A stretch of 64,000 nt of DNA. It comes from Edaphobacter acidisoli. GTDB lineage: Bacteria > Acidobacteriota > Terriglobia > Terriglobales > Acidobacteriaceae. Below are positions 35,549-44,026 of the stretch, piece after piece (the first letter of the stretch is position 1; the number at the start of each line of letters is the position of its first letter). Where the stretch lies: assembly GCF_014642855.1 (NCBI RefSeq), contig NZ_BMJB01000001.1, positions 3,038,001 through 3,102,000 of the forward strand, written 5' to 3'. A program made the translations under genes and the position numbers. The notes under the pieces were generated by a model. The model made no database searches and was not told the DNA's origin. It saw only the letters and a list, made by a program, of their open reading frames with translations.

Positions 35549-36418
35549 TTACGAAAGCACCGCGAGATCGAGCTGGCTCACGTGCTCCGGCGCAGCAATC
35601 GACTCGATGCGCGTCACCTTGTCGTCCACAATGGTGAAGCGCAGCACCATCAGCAGCCTGCCGCGCGGAGCGACAACCACGCCAACCGTGCCATCGACCA
35701 GCATGGGCTGAGCCGCGCGCGCACCTCCAAGCACCGCACGTTTAGCAATAGCTTCCGCGCCTTCGAGCACCGCTGGCAATCCCCTGGCCGCTGCAGGATC
35801 GCTCACCAGCACAGCATTAGGATCGAGTAAGGATACGAGCCCGTCAAAGTCTCCTTTGCGTGCGGCGGCAAGAAACGCTTCAACCACTCTGCGCTGGCGC
35901 GTGAAGTTCACAGTGGGCTTGATGTGTTGCCCTTGCACGCGGCGTCGCGCACGGCTGGCAAGTTGACGCGCCGCAGCTGTCGTACGTCCAGTGATGCCCG
36001 CAATCTCGTCGAAAGAAAGATCAAACATGTCGTGCAGAACGAAAGCCAGCCGCTCAGGTGGCGAGAGCGTATCGAGCACAACGAGCATCGCCAACCCCAC
36101 CGAGCTGGCAAGCTCTGCTTCCTGTTCGGGATTAATCTCTCGTTTGTGGCTGGCCGGTTCGACCGGCTCAGCATCCAAGGAGTCTTCTCGGCGCGACTTG
36201 CGTGACCGCAACACATCCAGGCATACGCGCGAGACCACCGTGGTCAGCCATCCGCCGAGGTTATCGATGCTTGCAGCATCCGAGCGGCCTAGCCGCAGCC
36301 AAGCCTCCTGCACCGCATCTTCTGCCTCACTCAGTGAACCTAGCATCCGATAGGCGACGGCCCTCAGGCGGGAGCGGTTCTGTTCAAACTCGCTTGCCAG
36401 CACATCGTTGATCTGCAT
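35549..36418 (-). CDS. ECF41-type sigma factor with C-terminal SnoaL-like domain (SigJ family)
   Basis: 289 aa. Sigma region 2 (about 8-80: RLRAVAYRMLGSLSEAEDAVQEAWLR), region 4 (about 105-160: LSPPERLAFVLHDMF, FDEIAGITGRTTAAARQLASRARRRV), then a SnoaL/NTF2-like domain (about 170-285: VEAFLAAARKGDFDGLVSLLDP), the hallmark of ECF41. No anti-sigma gene is adjacent; in this group the C-terminal extension itself controls activity. The neighbouring carboxymuconolactone decarboxylase gene and the twin TGTCACA-N16-CGTC promoters are exactly the known ECF41 context. Likely regulates itself and the neighbour; inducing signal unknown. Confidence 0.92.
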   Translation of the reverse strand: MQINDVLASEFEQNRSRLRAVAYRMLGSLSEAEDAVQEAWLRLGRSDAASIDNLGGWLTTVVSRVCLDVLRSRKSRREDSLDAEPVEPASHKREINPEQEAELASSVGLAMLVVLDTLSPPERLAFVLHDMFDLSFDEIAGITGRTTAAARQLASRARRRVQGQHIKPTVNFTRQRRVVEAFLAAARKGDFDGLVSLLDPNAVLVSDPAAARGLPAVLEGAEAIAKRAVLGGARAAQPMLVDGTVGVVVAPRGRLLMVLRFTIVDDKVTRIESIAAPEHVSQLDLAVLS

Positions 36419-36419
36419 C

Positions 36420-36446
36420 TGTCACACTCCTTCGCCTTGCTTCGTC
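36420..36446 (+). promoter_or_regulatory. ECF41 promoter driving the AhpD-like gene
   Basis: TGTCACA at 36420-36426, 16-base spacer, CGTC at 36443-36446: exact fit to the ECF41 consensus. Predicted start near 36453. Its -35 begins two bases from the sigma gene's start codon. Confidence 0.8.
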
Positions 36447-36454
36447 ATGGTTGT

Positions 36455-36481
36455 GACGTTCCAATTCTCACCTATGTGACA
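36455..36481 (-). promoter_or_regulatory. ECF41 promoter driving the sigma gene itself
   Basis: On the minus strand, TGTCACA (36481-36475), 16-base spacer, CGTC (36458-36455): a second exact ECF41 consensus facing the first. Predicted start near 36448, so the two start points are only about five bases apart. Confidence 0.8.
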
Positions 36482-36520
36482 TGGACGCGCTTGTAACTGA
36501 TGAACCAAGGAGAAGAGACG

Positions 36521-37012
36521 ATGCAATCCAGAATGAAAAACCCAGCCGTGGTAGTCCCCGAAGCCCTCGATGCCCTCATGGCGCTTGGCGCGATTGCAAA
36601 GAAGGACACCAGCGTCCCCGGCAAGACCCTGTCCCTGATGCACCTGCGCGCCAGCCAGATTAACGGATGCAGTTTCTGCGTGGACATGCACGCCCGTGAG
36701 TTAGCCAAATCTGGCGAGACAACGGAGCGCCTCTTCAGCGTGGCAGCCTGGCGCGACACCCCGTACTTCACCGACGCCGAGCGCGCCGCCCTGGCCCTCA
36801 CCGAAGCCGCCACGCGGCTCAGCGATCGCTCTGACCCCGTGCCGGACGAGATCTGGAACGAAGCAGCGAAACACTACGACGAAAAAGCGCTCGGCGCACT
36901 CGTACTGCACATTGCCATGATCAACTTCTGGAACCGCATGAACGTAACCACGCGCCAGACTGCGGGAGTATGGCCGCAAGGCGTAACGAAGCCATCGCAG
37001 AACGCACACTGA
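36521..37012 (+). CDS. Carboxymuconolactone decarboxylase / AhpD-like peroxidase-family protein
   Basis: 163 aa all-helical protein. The AhpD-type redox motif CSFCVDMH (CxxC-x3-His) is at about residues 50-57, preceded by LRASQINGC and followed by the ALALTEAATRLS helix, all typical of CMD-family alkylhydroperoxidase-like proteins. Predicted to reduce peroxides or serve as a thiol-disulfide protein in the cytosol; the substrate is not known for ECF41-linked members. ATG 36521 has AAGGAG eight bases upstream; the in-frame ATG at 36500 lies before that site. Target of the ECF41 promoter just upstream. Confidence 0.9.
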   Translation: MQSRMKNPAVVVPEALDALMALGAIAKKDTSVPGKTLSLMHLRASQINGCSFCVDMHARELAKSGETTERLFSVAAWRDTPYFTDAERAALALTEAATRLSDRSDPVPDEIWNEAAKHYDEKALGALVLHIAMINFWNRMNVTTRQTAGVWPQGVTKPSQNAH

Positions 37013-37020
37013 AACAGCAT

Positions 37021-37057
37021 GCCCCACGCATCGCAGCTTCATCGCGATGCGTGGGGC
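37021..37057. terminator. 14-bp hairpin between AhpD-like gene and RDD gene
   Basis: GCCCCACGCATCGC / GCGATGCGTGGGGC with a 9-base loop, nine bases after the AhpD-like stop. Convergent genes; no long T-run, so termination strength is uncertain. Confidence 0.55.
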
Positions 37058-37086
37058 GCATTGATATCGATTTGGTGTGAGACCTC

Positions 37087-38442
37087 TCAATAGCTCCGCT
37101 GATACATCCGCGAGATGCGGTCGTGCCAGCCGAGGCCGTCTTCATCGAGCACTGCCCACAGATAGCCGAGGCCCAACGGGCAGGCCGAGAGCACGGCGGC
37201 GAAGATGCGGCGGCGCATCTGTCCGCGCGTGGGATTGTCGTCAGAGAACGTGCACAAGCCAATGCGCGCATAGCGCATCCCAAGCGTCGCCTCCGAGAAC
37301 GTGAAGAAGAGCGTCTGGTAGAGCAGCGTGAAGACTGCAAATACCGCAACGAAGCCGATGGCGGCGATCTGTGGGCTCAGGTGCGAGGACAGTCGAGCGT
37401 TCTCAGCCATCTTGTTGATGATCAGCGACGACACCGCGACGAAGGCAAGTTCACCTGCAAGCACGATGCAGCTATCCACAATGCCGGCCATCAGACGCAG
37501 TCCGAAGGCAGCAGTCTGGGGAACATGGGCAAGAGGAGCAATGGGATAAGTGCTTTCGACTGCCTCGGCAACCCGTACCCGTGCAACATGCTCTGGGGCA
37601 GGCTGTGCTGTAAGCACGATGGATGACCACTCCGGCTCAGCGCTCTCAATCACAGGAGCCGTAGAAATCTGACTGGCCTCGACTTCGAAGATGCGAAGCT
37701 GCTCAGCGTCATGTGTCGCGGCGGAATCCTCACGCAGCGGTCCTTCGGCCAGCCGCGGACGAGCCTTGCGTGGCGCAACAAGCTGGCGCGGAAACTCAAG
37801 CAGGTTCGCGGGGATGTCTTGAGGCGGCTCATCGAGAACAGGATTCTGACGGTAGGCAATCTCTTCGTCGAGTGCGAAAACCTCGTCCTCATCCACTACA
37901 GGCCCGGCATAGACCGCATGCGCAGCGGCCAGGGGCATTGGCGCCCGCTCAAACCGCTCGTCGAGCCGCACCGACAAACCACCATGCGGTGCCATCTGCG
38001 GCGCAAGTTCTGGAACCCCAGCCTTGACCACTGCCTCAACATCGGCAACCGACTCTTTCACCGCGGATGCCTCAGCTTGAATCTGGTCCAGTTCAAACAG
38101 AAGCTGGTTCTGTGCTTCTGCGACGGCCCGTGCGCTCAGCGCTGCAACTTCAGCGGCAGCCTCAGCCTCGCGAATGGCGCGTTCTGCTTCGGCGGCGAGA
38201 AACGCGCGATAGCTCTGCGACTGCGCGTAGCGCTCGGCCACAGTCGCGGCAATGCGTGCCGCACGTTGCTTGGCCGGAGTCGGCGGCGCAATCGGCGTAA
38301 CCGAACCAGTTGTTGCTGCACTGCCTCGTCGAGCCCGATGTGCAGCCACGCGCTCGGCTACTTGCGCGCGCAGTGCAAAAGGAGCTTCCGTTTCGGCAGA
38401 GGTCTCGTCTAGAGGATGTGCTTCAAGTTGTGCAGAGGTCAT
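37087..38442 (-). CDS. RDD-family membrane protein with long Ala/Glu-rich N-terminal region
   Basis: 451 aa. Residues 1-310 are Ala/Glu/Arg-rich, low in hydrophobics; about 80-125 looks like a coiled coil (AEAERAIREAEAAAEVAAL). The C-terminal RDD domain (about 318-450) has FGLRLMAGIVDSCIVLAGE, two to three membrane helices (AFVAVSSLI, IGFVAVFAVFTLLY) and LGMRYARIGLCT, GWHDRISRMY. RDD proteins are poorly understood; some act in transport or antiport. ATG 38442 used; GTG 38451 is possible. Only 51 bases separate it from the divergent lptD start. Confidence 0.75.
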   Translation of the reverse strand: MTSAQLEAHPLDETSAETEAPFALRAQVAERVAAHRARRGSAATTGSVTPIAPPTPAKQRAARIAATVAERYAQSQSYRAFLAAEAERAIREAEAAAEVAALSARAVAEAQNQLLFELDQIQAEASAVKESVADVEAVVKAGVPELAPQMAPHGGLSVRLDERFERAPMPLAAAHAVYAGPVVDEDEVFALDEEIAYRQNPVLDEPPQDIPANLLEFPRQLVAPRKARPRLAEGPLREDSAATHDAEQLRIFEVEASQISTAPVIESAEPEWSSIVLTAQPAPEHVARVRVAEAVESTYPIAPLAHVPQTAAFGLRLMAGIVDSCIVLAGELAFVAVSSLIINKMAENARLSSHLSPQIAAIGFVAVFAVFTLLYQTLFFTFSEATLGMRYARIGLCTFSDDNPTRGQMRRRIFAAVLSACPLGLGYLWAVLDEDGLGWHDRISRMYQRSY

Positions 38443-38493
38443 TGTGTTCACAGCCTGGCCCAGTTTCGGGTTGAAATCGTTTAGCCTCTATAG

Positions 38494-41151
38494 GTGGTGC
38501 TTCTGACAAGTTTCGAGCCGAATGAACAGGGTGCGGTGGCAGGTAGTAACAGCCTGCCGCGGCCCGCCCTGGCATGGGGCAAATTCACGGAGCTGCAAAC
38601 GGCTCAGCGCTTTGCGCGGCAAAGTCTTCGCCAAGCTGTTTACCTACTGATAACTATCACGGTACTGTTCTCAAGTCATCCACATCTCTGCGCCCAGCAG
38701 GTAACAAGTATGGCACCATCCGCGGTGCAGTTGCCCGATGCCCCGGACGCCGCCAGCTACCCGGACGCCGTCGTGCTCCCGGCAACGGGCAAAACCGAGC
38801 AGGCCGTGCTCGAATCCGACCGCCAGTCGAAGACCGGCAGCATCTACGCACTCGACGGCGACGTGGTGATTACCTACGGCAGCTACCGCGTCGAGGCCGA
38901 CCACATCGATTACAACAGCGACACCGGAGAGTTGAACGCGACAGGCCGCGTGAAGGTAAGCGGAGGCCCGGACCAGGAGATCATCCATGCTAGCCGCGGC
39001 ACCATGAACCTTACCACCGAGACTGGCCGTTTCTATGATGTCTCCGGCTCAGTTGGGGTCAAGCCAAGCGCAGGTGGTAAATCCATCTATGTCAGCAATA
39101 ATCCCTTCCTGTTCACCGGCCAGGTGGTGGTCAAGACCGGACCCCAGGATTATCAGATCTACTACGGCACGCTGACATCGTGCCAGCTCGCCCACCCGGA
39201 CTGGCTCCTGTCCGCGGCCTTGTTCAAGGTGAACAGCGAGCAGGCCAGTGCGAAGAACAGCGTCTTCCACCTGTTCAATCTACCGTTCCTCTATCTGCCC
39301 TACGTTACGCACCCCGTCGATGTCGGTGGTCGTCAGAGCGGATTCATGATTCCCAATCCCGGCAACTCCTCCACCAAGGGCCTCAGCCTTGGCGAAGAGT
39401 ACTACTGGGCCATCAACCGCAGCATGGACATGCGGGTCGGGCTCGACTACTACTCGTTGCGTGGATGGGCTGAGTCTGGTCAGTTCCGCTATCGCGGGTT
39501 GGGTAACGACTTCCTCACCGCACGCTACAGCGGACTCGTGGATCGAGGCATCGTTATCGGCGGTGTCTATGTAAACCAGGGCGGACAAGACATGCTCGCC
39601 GCAGGCCGCTACGACTTCGACGCTCACACGCGCGTTGCAGGCAACCTCGAATACCTAAGCTCCTACACCTACCGCGAGGCATTTACTGAAAACTTCAATC
39701 AGGCCGTCTCAAGCGACATTCTCTCCATTGTCTATGGCATACACGAGGCTAATGGATATGCCGAGTCGCTGCGTACCGATCGCTATCAGGGCCTGAAGCA
39801 AGTCGCCGTACCAGCCACTCCCACAACCCCCGCAATCCCTGAAGAGCAAGTCAAGATCTTCCACGTGCCCTCGCTCGACTTCGACTCGACCGAGCACGAA
39901 TTAGGCAAGAGCGGTCTGCAATGGAGCATGGACGACTCCTTTGCCGGCCTCTCTCGCGTGCAGCCGAAGTTCGCCTCCGGCGGACTGACGCAGCGCATTG
40001 ATCTGCATCCACAGATTGCCTACCCGGTTGGGCTCGATGGCTGGCACTTCCGTCCGTCGGTCGGCGTCCGCGACACACTCTACAGCCGCAGCCAGCAGCC
40101 CAAGACCGGACCTGGCCCCGGAGCGCCGATCGAGTTGCCGAACGGAATCAACCGTGCCGACGTGGAGCTCGGGATGGACGTGCGCCCACCAGTACTCGAG
40201 CGCACCTTTGATTCAGCTTCGATCGAAAAGCTCTTTCATCACGACATCCGCCATACCATCGAGCCTGACTTCACGTACCGCTACGTCGCCGGTGTAAATA
40301 ACTTTCTCAAGCTGCTGCGATTCGATGACACCGATGTCGTGAGCGACACGAATGAACTCGAATATGGCGTCACGCAGCGGCTATTTTTGCGTCCTGTCAA
40401 AAACAAGCCGTGCGCGGCGAAGCCCGAGGACAATGAATCAATCGCTGATCAGGACTGGGACACCGAGCCGTCCACTGGCAGGCAGGATTCCGCTAAGCCA
40501 GGCTGCGGAAGCCGCGAGTGGATTACCTGGAAGGTGGCACAGAAGTATTTCATCGACCAACAGTTTGGCGGAGCCGTGGTCGATGGCCGCAGAAATATCT
40601 TCGATACAACACTCAACTTCTCCGGTATCGCGTTTCTTACCGAGCCGCGCGCCATCTCGCCGCTTATCTCGCGGCTGCGCGTGCGCACCTCCGATCACAT
40701 GGACTTCGAGTGGGACTTCGATCTCGACACCGGCGCCAAGAAGTTCACCTCCGACAACGTGCTGGTGGACCTGCATGAGGGCAACATCTTCTCGGGTCTT
40801 AGCTACGCCCGGTTGAACGCACCAGGGCGCTTCTACACCGAAGGCGTCAGCTCGGCCGTATCTAACTTCAGCCAGTTGCGCCTGCTGATGGGCTACGGCT
40901 CGCCGGTAAAGCCAGGGTTCTCCATCGCAGCCAACGTGGGGCTTGACCTGAACCAACTCACCTCCAACGCCGGTCTAGTGCAATACGGCACCCTTCAGAC
41001 GTCATACAACTGGAATTGCTGCGGCCTTAGCGTGGAGTATCAAAAATTCGAACTTGGTTCGGTACGCAATGAGAGTGTCGAACGGTTCAATTTCACCCTG
41101 GTCAACATCGGCACGGCGGGCAACCTGCGGCGGGCAATGAGCCTGTTCTGA
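38494..41151 (+). CDS. lptD: LPS-assembly outer-membrane protein LptD
   Basis: 885 aa. Signal peptide about 46-68 (LLITITVLFSSHPHLCAQ), LptA/OstA-like beta-jellyroll (about 105-225: ALDGDVVITYGSYRVEADHIDY, GELNATGRVKVSGG), then a 26-strand-type barrel domain (about 250-885). It inserts lipopolysaccharide into the outer leaflet with LptE. Cysteines outside the signal: Cys230, Cys640, Cys671 and an adjacent pair Cys842-Cys843; an adjacent C-terminal pair is the feature used for the essential disulfides in E. coli LptD. The GTG start at 38494 is poorly supported. Followed by a DsbA-like and a SurA-like gene in one direction. Confidence 0.9.
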   Translation: MVLLTSFEPNEQGAVAGSNSLPRPALAWGKFTELQTAQRFARQSLRQAVYLLITITVLFSSHPHLCAQQVTSMAPSAVQLPDAPDAASYPDAVVLPATGKTEQAVLESDRQSKTGSIYALDGDVVITYGSYRVEADHIDYNSDTGELNATGRVKVSGGPDQEIIHASRGTMNLTTETGRFYDVSGSVGVKPSAGGKSIYVSNNPFLFTGQVVVKTGPQDYQIYYGTLTSCQLAHPDWLLSAALFKVNSEQASAKNSVFHLFNLPFLYLPYVTHPVDVGGRQSGFMIPNPGNSSTKGLSLGEEYYWAINRSMDMRVGLDYYSLRGWAESGQFRYRGLGNDFLTARYSGLVDRGIVIGGVYVNQGGQDMLAAGRYDFDAHTRVAGNLEYLSSYTYREAFTENFNQAVSSDILSIVYGIHEANGYAESLRTDRYQGLKQVAVPATPTTPAIPEEQVKIFHVPSLDFDSTEHELGKSGLQWSMDDSFAGLSRVQPKFASGGLTQRIDLHPQIAYPVGLDGWHFRPSVGVRDTLYSRSQQPKTGPGPGAPIELPNGINRADVELGMDVRPPVLERTFDSASIEKLFHHDIRHTIEPDFTYRYVAGVNNFLKLLRFDDTDVVSDTNELEYGVTQRLFLRPVKNKPCAAKPEDNESIADQDWDTEPSTGRQDSAKPGCGSREWITWKVAQKYFIDQQFGGAVVDGRRNIFDTTLNFSGIAFLTEPRAISPLISRLRVRTSDHMDFEWDFDLDTGAKKFTSDNVLVDLHEGNIFSGLSYARLNAPGRFYTEGVSSAVSNFSQLRLLMGYGSPVKPGFSIAANVGLDLNQLTSNAGLVQYGTLQTSYNWNCCGLSVEYQKFELGSVRNESVERFNFTLVNIGTAGNLRRAMSLF

Positions 41152-41180
41152 GCCTGATCCGAGGGCTCCTGCGTGCGATA

Positions 41181-42212
41181 ATGAAAGATACTGTGCAGAA
41201 TGTAGTCAAACCGTTCCGAATCCTGGTCTTTGCCCTAACACTGGCGGCGCTCGGCTGCCATGCACAGACACCGGCACTGTCTCAAAGCAAGCTCGGGGCA
41301 GCTTCAAGCGGTGACTTCCTTTCGCCCGATCTGGCCCGCCGCGTCGAGGTGCAGGTGCGTTCCCGCTTTGATGTGCCGCCCGACTACGAGATTCACATCG
41401 GCTCGCGCACCAGGAGCGACCTTCCTGGTTATGACGCCATCTCGGTGACATTCTCGGCAGGCGGCAAGACCAGCCGCCCGATTACGTTTCTACTCTCGAC
41501 TGACAATAAGACCTTGGCCCAGTTCACCAAATTCGACATCAGCAAGAACCCGCGCGATCTGGTCAGCGACGGAGGCCGTCCCAGCCGCGGCGGCCCGGCC
41601 AGTGCCCCGGTCATCATCGTCGGTTTCGACGATCTCGAATGCCCATTCTGTGCGCGGATGAACGCGCAGCTCTTTCCCTCGATCCTCCAGCGCTATGGAG
41701 ACAAAGTTCACTTCGTCTACCGCGACTTCCCGCTCTACGACAAACACCCTTGGGCAATGCGCGCTGCTGTTGATGTGAACTGCGTGGGCGACCACAGCCC
41801 CGAGGGTTACTGGAACCTCGTCGATTACATTCATGCACATGCCGCGGAGATGGGGGGGCAATCCGCGAGTCTCGCTCAAGCTAACCAGACGCTCGATACA
41901 CTGACGAGGGAAGAAGGCAAGCGTCAGCATATTGATGCCGCTACACTCGACGCCTGCATCGCCAAGCAGGACACCACGGCAATCCTGGCGGAGGTCAAAG
42001 AAGGCGAGGCCTTGGGAGTGGAAGCTACACCTGCCCTATTCATTAACGGCGAAAAGATTGAGGGTGCCGAGCCTTTAGCCGACGTTTACCGTATGATCGA
42101 TAGCGCACTCATTGCTGCAGGGCAGACGCCCCCGCCGCCAGCAGAGCCTGCCGCTGCTCCGGCAGGTACACCGCCTGAGACGCAGCAGACCCCGGCCAAA
42201 ACAGGAAATTAG
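41181..42212 (+). CDS. Exported DsbA-like thioredoxin-fold thiol oxidoreductase (CPFC)
   Basis: 343 aa. Signal peptide about 12-30 (ALTLAALGCHAQ; a cysteine there could be lipidated but the lipobox is non-canonical). Domain about 140-320 of the Thioredoxin_4/DsbA type: active site Cys154-Pro-Phe-Cys157 in DDLECPFCARMN, cis-Pro loop GVEATPALFING. An N-terminal region of about 110 residues (FDVPPDYEIHIGSRTRSD) is typical of acidobacterial members. Pro/Ala-rich C-tail. Located 29 bases after lptD and just before a SurA-like gene, so it probably makes disulfides in envelope proteins, LptD being the obvious client (inference). Confidence 0.85.
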   Translation: MKDTVQNVVKPFRILVFALTLAALGCHAQTPALSQSKLGAASSGDFLSPDLARRVEVQVRSRFDVPPDYEIHIGSRTRSDLPGYDAISVTFSAGGKTSRPITFLLSTDNKTLAQFTKFDISKNPRDLVSDGGRPSRGGPASAPVIIVGFDDLECPFCARMNAQLFPSILQRYGDKVHFVYRDFPLYDKHPWAMRAAVDVNCVGDHSPEGYWNLVDYIHAHAAEMGGQSASLAQANQTLDTLTREEGKRQHIDAATLDACIAKQDTTAILAEVKEGEALGVEATPALFINGEKIEGAEPLADVYRMIDSALIAAGQTPPPPAEPAAAPAGTPPETQQTPAKTGN

Positions 42213-42259
42213 GCCAAATGATTGCAAAGATCGAAGATCATTGCAGGAGAGATAAGGAA

Positions 42260-43366
42260 GTGCCGACTTTGTTGAATCAAACTGAACGCAGCCAGAATAT
42301 GCGCTCGCTCCGTGGAACATCTGTCTCCGCAAGCGTGCTTTTGCTCTCTGCCATGGTCTTGATTACAGGCTGCAATCGTGGTCACAGCGCCGACGTCGTT
42401 GCTACAGTCAACGGCCACCCCATCATGCGCGCTGACATGGAAAAGGCCTACCAGGAACAGCTCGGCGAGGCCCAGCAACAACAGCAGCAGACGCCCTCGC
42501 CCGACCAGGCCGACTCCCTCCGTCTGAACGTCCTCCAGTCCCTGATCAATGAAGAGATCGTGGAACAGCGTGCCGCCAAAATGAATCTAACGGCAACCAA
42601 CGATGAGGTGGACGCCAAGCTCAAAGAGATGAAGGCTCCCTACACCGACGACCAGTTCGAGGAGCGCCTCAAGGCCAACCACACCACGCTCGACGATCTC
42701 AAGCACAACCTGCGCCGCACGCTCACGATCAACAAGCTCCTCAACAAGGAGATCAACTCCAAGATCACCGTCACCGATGCCGACGTGGCCAGCTACTACA
42801 ACCAGCACAAGGCCGAGTTCAACTTCATCGAGACGGAGTACCACTTGGCACAGATTCAGGTGACCGGCATCCCCTCTGCCCAGCCCGGCAATCTGCAAAA
42901 CAGCAAGGCCACCAACGACGCAGAGGCGAAAAAGAAGATTCAGGTGCTCAAGAACCAGCTCGATAGCGGCGCAGACTTCGGCGTGCTCGCAATGAACTAT
43001 TCCGAGCAACCAGAGACCGCGCCCAATGGCGGCGACATCGGCTTTGTGCCAGAGTCGCGGTTGCGCACCGATCCCGCAGTCTACGCTGCCGTCACGAAGC
43101 TCAAAGCGGGCGAGTACACCGACATCATGCCCATCGTTGATCCGCAGTCGAAGAAGACGGTCGGTTACGCAATCTATAAGCTGCTCTCGCGCGAGCCCGC
43201 CGGGCAGCGCGATCTAAGCGACCCACGCGTCCAGCAGGCGATCCGGCAGCAGCTACAGGACGGCCGCTCCCAGCTGCTCAAGGGTGCCTACTTCGAGATG
43301 TTGCGTGATCAGGCGAAAATTGAAAACTTCTTCGCTGAACAGATATTCAAAAACGATGCCCACTAA
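42260..43366 (+). CDS. SurA-like periplasmic foldase lipoprotein (SurA_N + parvulin-type PPIase)
   Basis: 368 aa. Signal with lipobox LITGC, so likely an outer- or inner-membrane lipoprotein. SurA_N-like helical domain (about 45-190: ATVNGHPIMRADMEKAY, LQSLINEEIVEQRA), containing a Gln tract (about 6 Gln), then a parvulin-like rotamase (about 200-310: YHLAQIQVTG, AMNYSEQPETAPNGGDIGF) and a C-terminal helix. It chaperones barrel proteins through the periplasm. GTG 42260 has GGAG about 11 bases upstream; ATG 42299 gives a shorter but equally plausible lipoprotein signal. The lptD-surA linkage is the same as in enterobacteria. Confidence 0.87.
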   Translation: MPTLLNQTERSQNMRSLRGTSVSASVLLLSAMVLITGCNRGHSADVVATVNGHPIMRADMEKAYQEQLGEAQQQQQQTPSPDQADSLRLNVLQSLINEEIVEQRAAKMNLTATNDEVDAKLKEMKAPYTDDQFEERLKANHTTLDDLKHNLRRTLTINKLLNKEINSKITVTDADVASYYNQHKAEFNFIETEYHLAQIQVTGIPSAQPGNLQNSKATNDAEAKKKIQVLKNQLDSGADFGVLAMNYSEQPETAPNGGDIGFVPESRLRTDPAVYAAVTKLKAGEYTDIMPIVDPQSKKTVGYAIYKLLSREPAGQRDLSDPRVQQAIRQQLQDGRSQLLKGAYFEMLRDQAKIENFFAEQIFKNDAH

Positions 43367-43382
43367 TCGGCGCTGATCAAAA

Positions 43383-43904
43383 TCAGCGCAAGGGGCGAGT
43401 AGCCTCGAAGAGGAACCAGGCTCTTCGCTGTGTCTGGTCGATCCAGTTTTCGAGCAGACTGGCTGTAGCCACATCGCCCGCGTCGTCACATAATGTGTGT
43501 GCGGCTCTCATGCGCACAGCCAGTGCATTCTCATCCTCATGCAGCTCCGCAAGCATGTCCTCCGGCGTGACATATTCGGCATCGTTGTCAGCAATGCGTT
43601 GCAGGCGTGAGATCTGTCCGATCGAATGAATCGTCGTTCCGCCAATCTTCCTGACGCGCTCAGCGATGTCGTCCGTCATGGAGAAAATCTGGTCCGAGTG
43701 CTCATCGAGCATCAAATGGTAGTCACGGAAGTGCGGGCCGCTCATGTGCCAGTGGAAGTTCTTGGTTTTGATATAGAGCGCAAAAACATCGGCCAGCAAG
43801 GCGTTGAGCGCGCCGGTAATGTCTTTCATGGCCTTCTTGTCGATATAAGACGGTGTTGCCAATGGCGCCTTCTGGCGCTTAGCGGCCTCAGATTGCTTGG
43901 GCAT
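43383..43904 (-). CDS. dps: Dps ferritin-like DNA-protection protein
   Basis: 173 aa. Ferritin-like four-helix bundle with the Dps di-iron site: NFHWH, then HLMLDEHSD (Asp and Glu ligands), and later ADNDAEYVTPEDML and LENWIDQTQRRAW typical of the family. The first about 25 residues are Lys/Arg-bearing (MPKQSEAAKRQK), fitting non-specific DNA binding. Forms dodecamers that oxidise and store iron. ATG 43904 has GGAGG five bases upstream; the frame is open further up. Divergent from cfa with 122 bases between. Confidence 0.93.
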   Translation of the reverse strand: MPKQSEAAKRQKAPLATPSYIDKKAMKDITGALNALLADVFALYIKTKNFHWHMSGPHFRDYHLMLDEHSDQIFSMTDDIAERVRKIGGTTIHSIGQISRLQRIADNDAEYVTPEDMLAELHEDENALAVRMRAAHTLCDDAGDVATASLLENWIDQTQRRAWFLFEATRPLR

Positions 43905-44026
43905 GGTTCCTCCAGTTGTCGCAGGGGAATATGCCGACGCGGCACTCCCTTCAACTTCGATGACGTTTCGCCTCGCCAAGTTGCAACCTGAGCTTTTCAC
44001 CGCAACTGCCTTCCATCGGAGTTATA

